Notes under the pieces: model-generated | Seen by the model: only the letters and a program-made list of their open reading frames with translations | What the model was told of the DNA's origin: nothing | Database searches by the model: none | Program-made: the position numbers and the translations under genes | Part shown: positions 5,551 to 7,350 of the stretch, one piece after another | Layout: each line of letters begins with the position of its first letter | Numbering within the stretch: position 1 is the first letter of the stretch | Origin: Phycisphaerales bacterium | Lineage (GTDB): Bacteria; Planctomycetota; Phycisphaerae; Phycisphaerales; UBA1924 | Direction of reading: 5' to 3' | DNA length: 7,350 bases | Assembly (NCBI GenBank): GCA_029260335.1 | Contig: JAJDDL010000272.1 | Span: forward strand, 1 to 7,350

Positions 5551-5558
5551 CGTGTCAA
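5530..5558 (-). promoter_or_regulatory. Sigma70-type promoter, probably leaderless
   Basis: Read on the - strand, TTGACA (5558-5553) is a perfect -35 box. The spacer is exactly 17 nt, followed by TAACTT (5535-5530) as -10, preceded by an extended -10 TGC. The expected start, 7 nt beyond the -10 box, is the A of ATG at 5523, so the mRNA would have no leader. This is the clearest promoter in the window. Confidence 0.6.
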
Positions 5559-5599
5559 GGCTTTTCCTCATCCCTGCTCAGAGCCTGTCGCGAGCGGCT

Positions 5600-5621
5600 G
5601 ATTAGGAGGATCCTCCCTATC
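5600..5621. promoter_or_regulatory. Palindrome upstream of the 68-residue gene
   Basis: GGAGGATCCTCC (5605-5616) is a perfect 12-bp palindrome. Including outer GAT and ATC, with two mismatched pairs between, it gives a 22-bp dyad. TATCCT (5618-5623) just downstream could be a weak -10 box, without an evident -35. It could be an operator site for the gene starting at 5647. Confidence 0.3.
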
Positions 5622-5646
5622 CTGACGCCTCAGAAGTGAGGAACTC

Positions 5647-5853
5647 ATGAGCGAGACGCGGTACGAGTGGTCGAAAAGGATCGAGCATGAGACGAGCGTC
5701 TGCTGCTCGGAGCGGTTTAGCCTGTCTGAGTTGCGAGATCTCTGCCGAGTGATGAGCACGCGATTCCCGCCGGACGAGCCGCCGACGGCGGAGTTTTTTA
5801 TTGACTGGATTGAGGGAAACACGGTTGTGAGCGGGTCGGATCAGGGGTCGTAG
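5647..5853 (+). CDS. Small hypothetical protein, 68 residues
   Basis: An unrecognised small soluble protein. The start is well supported: GAGG (5638-5641) lies five bases before the ATG, the best SD placement in the window. It begins MSETRYEWSKRIEHETSVCC and carries two adjacent cysteines (C19, C20). A short amphipathic stretch follows at about 24-38 (SLSELRDLCRVMSTR), then FPPDEPPTAEFFIDWIEG. It has no signal peptide or membrane segment, and its charge is balanced. The opposite-strand frame over the same bases looks random. The neighbours are unrelated: a divergent membrane protein gene on one side and convergent cysQ on the other. No function is assigned. Confidence 0.6.
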   Translation: MSETRYEWSKRIEHETSVCCSERFSLSELRDLCRVMSTRFPPDEPPTAEFFIDWIEGNTVVSGSDQGS

Positions 5854-5880
5854 CTGAAGGCAAGGCTCTCGATGAACGGT

Positions 5881-5895
5881 ATCGCCTTCGGCGAT
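5881..5895. terminator. Hairpin between convergent genes, possible terminator
   Basis: ATCGCC, loop TTC and GGCGAT form a perfect 6-bp stem in the 80-nt gap between the 68-residue gene and cysQ. A second palindrome, CCCCGCGGGG (5915-5924), lies just before the cysQ stop. Neither has a T-tract, so classical intrinsic termination is doubtful. Confidence 0.3.
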
Positions 5896-5933
5896 CGGCG
5901 GCAGGATGCCACCGCCCCGCGGGGATAGCCGGT

Positions 5934-6941
5934 TCAGGCCTTGGCGAGGCCGAGTTCTCGGATCGCCTCAATCATGCGGGCGTGCACGTCGGGTGTTGCG
6001 CAGACGATGCCGGCGTTCTGCTCCAGGCCCTTGCCTTGGGAAAAATCGAGCGGGCTGCCTCGCACGTCGCTCACGGCGCAGCCGGATTCGGTGGCCACGA
6101 GTGAGCCCGCGGCGTGGTCCCAGATGCGTTCGACGTAGTCCTTGCGCGTGGGCAATCGGAGATAAGCGTCGGCCTGGCCTCGGGCGACCACGGCGTACTT
6201 GGCTTGGCTGTCCAGGCGGACCGGCTCGCCTGGGTTGCCGAGGATCTCGAGGACGCGGTCGGTGTCGCTCACGCTTGAGTGGGCCTTCTCCACGCTTGCG
6301 CAGACGCGCACGGCGTGGTCGGCATCGAGGTCGGTGCGGCGGATGGGCTTTGCGCCGGCGTCGGTGCCGCCTTGAGCCTCTGAGCAGCCTTGGCCCTTGA
6401 TGGCGAGGTAGATCGAACCCGCGGCGTCGGCTTCTGCGACCGGGACCGTCTGGTCGACCGAGAGGTTGGGACACGCGAGAGCGCCGACGGTCGGGTGGGC
6501 TCCCTCGATGAAGCCCAGGCTCACGGCGTACTGCTGGCCTCGCAAGAAGCCCTTGGTGCCGTCGATGGGGTCGAGGGTCCAAACGCCGGCGTGGTCGGGC
6601 TCGCCGTTGCCGACGTCGATGGCCGCGAGCACGTCGTCGGTGGTCATCTCGGGGTAGAGGTGCCGGACCGCTCGGACGACGGCCTCGAGGTGTGCCGCTC
6701 GCTCGGGCTCGCGCAGGGCCGCGGAGTCTTCCTCGGCGACGAGCCGGACCTCGCCCAGTTCCTCGGTGAGGATCCGGCCGACGATCGCCTGGGACGCGAA
6801 GTCGGCGACGGTCACCGGGCTCCGGTCGTCCTTGGTGATCGAGCGGACGCGTTCGAGGTCGGCCTGGACGCGATCGCAGACGATGGCGGCCTGGGCGACG
6901 GCTTTGTGGGCGGCGGCGAGGTATCTGGTGTGGTCGTGCAT
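5934..6941 (-). CDS. cysQ: 3'(2'),5'-bisphosphate nucleotidase (HAL2/CysQ type)
   Basis: A 335-residue member of the inositol-phosphatase superfamily, HAL2-like subgroup. It removes the 3' phosphate of PAP (and probably PAPS), relieving PAP build-up from sulfate assimilation and sulfotransfer; it is cytoplasmic and Mg2+ dependent. The visible motifs are DDRSPVTVADFASQ (38-51), the metal-binding EED (70-72), WTLDPIDGTKGFLRGQQYAVSLG (121-143, with D124, D127, G128 and T129) and the C-terminal WDHAAGSLVATESG (274-287, D275). The GTKGFLRGQQYAV stretch and the length of about 335 match eukaryotic-type HAL2 better than E. coli CysQ (about 246 residues). The start is ATG 6939-6941 without a clear SD. 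An upstream promoter was not identified. Substrate preference among PAP, PAPS and inositol phosphates cannot be settled from sequence. Confidence 0.92.
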   Translation of the reverse strand: MHDHTRYLAAAHKAVAQAAIVCDRVQADLERVRSITKDDRSPVTVADFASQAIVGRILTEELGEVRLVAEEDSAALREPERAAHLEAVVRAVRHLYPEMTTDDVLAAIDVGNGEPDHAGVWTLDPIDGTKGFLRGQQYAVSLGFIEGAHPTVGALACPNLSVDQTVPVAEADAAGSIYLAIKGQGCSEAQGGTDAGAKPIRRTDLDADHAVRVCASVEKAHSSVSDTDRVLEILGNPGEPVRLDSQAKYAVVARGQADAYLRLPTRKDYVERIWDHAAGSLVATESGCAVSDVRGSPLDFSQGKGLEQNAGIVCATPDVHARMIEAIRELGLAKA

Positions 6942-7024
6942 GGGGTTCCAGGGTCAGGTTTGCGAAAGGCCATTGGAGGGCGATGTTAGTGCTGCATTGC
7001 GCCGGGTGCGTTGGATGGTGCTGG

Positions 7025-7049
7025 AGCCCAGGCTTGCGCCAGGGCCTCC
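7025..7049 (-). repeat. R1 hairpin repeat, solo copy 7
   Basis: A single R1 unit without the composite core. On the - strand it begins with GGAG directly after the TAA stop (7050-7052) of the gene entering from the right, then has arm GCCCTGGC, loop GCAA and arm GCCTGGGC. It lies about 83 nt upstream of the cysQ start, in the region where the cysQ promoter should be. Confidence 0.85.
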
Positions 7050-7350
7050 TTAGCCGCCGCCAATGTTCTTGAGGGCGTCTTGAAGGCCTCGGCGGAGGAG
7101 ATCCTCGGGCTTGAAGCTTTGTTTGAGGCTCTCGACGAAGAGGTCGCCTGCGAGGCTTGCCTTGGGCGCGTTCATGGCGCCGCTGATGCGGATCGGGACT
7201 TGGAGGGTGCCCATGTCGGGGGCGACGCCGAGCGGGCCCAGGACGCGTGCGATCTGGCCTTGGATGTCGGCGCCGAACTCTTGGGAGAGCGTGCCGAAGG
7301 GCAGGTAGGTGATCGCTTCGATCGAGCCCTCGGCGAGGTTGGCTTCGCCC
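7050..7350 (-). CDS. C-terminus of a possible AsmA-like protein (partial)
   Basis: This frame is open from the right edge to TAA (7050-7052), giving about 99 residues without a start. It ends with GTLQVPIRISGAMNAPKASL, then a charged amphipathic stretch (FVESLKQSFKPEDLLRRGLQ) and a short glycine tail. The pattern of a hydrophobic strand, VPIRISG, a short turn, NAPK and a helical tail resembles the C-terminal region of AsmA/YhdP/DUF748-type envelope proteins, which are large periplasmic or membrane proteins linked to lipid transport. Too little is visible for a firm call. The small + strand frames across this stretch are shadows. Confidence 0.55.
   Translation of the reverse strand, partial: GEANLAEGSIEAITYLPFGTLSQEFGADIQGQIARVLGPLGVAPDMGTLQVPIRISGAMNAPKASLAGDLFVESLKQSFKPEDLLRRGLQDALKNIGGG

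Noticed and set aside
6510..6521. GAAGCCCAGGCT inside cysQ resembling part of R1
   Set aside because: It matches only 12 bases, lacks the loop and second arm, and encodes the conserved VSLGF stretch, so it is coding coincidence.

Overview
The window is a high-GC bacterial chromosome segment with short intergenic gaps, few clear Shine-Dalgarno (SD) sites, and intergenic space filled by REP-like repeat hairpins. I infer a planctomycete, perhaps Phycisphaerae, because that repeat style and protein character resemble what I recall of that phylum. No rRNA, tRNA, marker gene or database search supports this, so the assignment is tentative.

Layout. 1-73: last codons of a + strand membrane protein. 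77-427: composite repeat element A. 427-2346 (-): SLC13/DASS permease with two RCK_C (TrkA-C) domains. 2437-3210 (+): TerC-family membrane protein, divergent from the permease. 3210-3554: composite repeat element B, which fills the terC-rimO gap. 3574-5211 (+): RimO, the ribosomal protein S12 methylthiotransferase. 5224-5523 (-): small Gly/Tyr-rich secreted or membrane protein with a good sigma70-like promoter and a probable leaderless start. 5647-5853 (+): 68-residue hypothetical protein with a clear SD. 5934-6941 (-): HAL2/CysQ-type 3'(2'),5'-bisphosphate nucleotidase. 7025-7049: a solo repeat hairpin. 7050 to the window end (-): C-terminus of a possible AsmA-like protein.

The genes do not form one pathway. 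They are membrane transport (permease, TerC, perhaps the first partial gene), translation (RimO) and sulfur-nucleotide housekeeping (CysQ), mostly as single transcription units or convergent and divergent pairs.

The main unexplained structure is the repeat system. A hairpin called R1 here (GGAG, then an 8-nt arm, a GCAA loop and an 8-nt arm) occurs seven times. Four copies sit at or within 3 nt of a stop codon, and all four are in the sense orientation of the gene they follow. Three R1 copies plus a conserved core of about 240 bp build each of the two ~350-bp composite elements. The core contains a second REP-like hairpin (R2) and a long stem-loop whose 61-nt loop has the same length in both copies. 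The GGAG/GTAG-plus-hairpin layout matches REP sequences mobilised by RAYT (TnpA_REP) transposases, but no such transposase is in this window.
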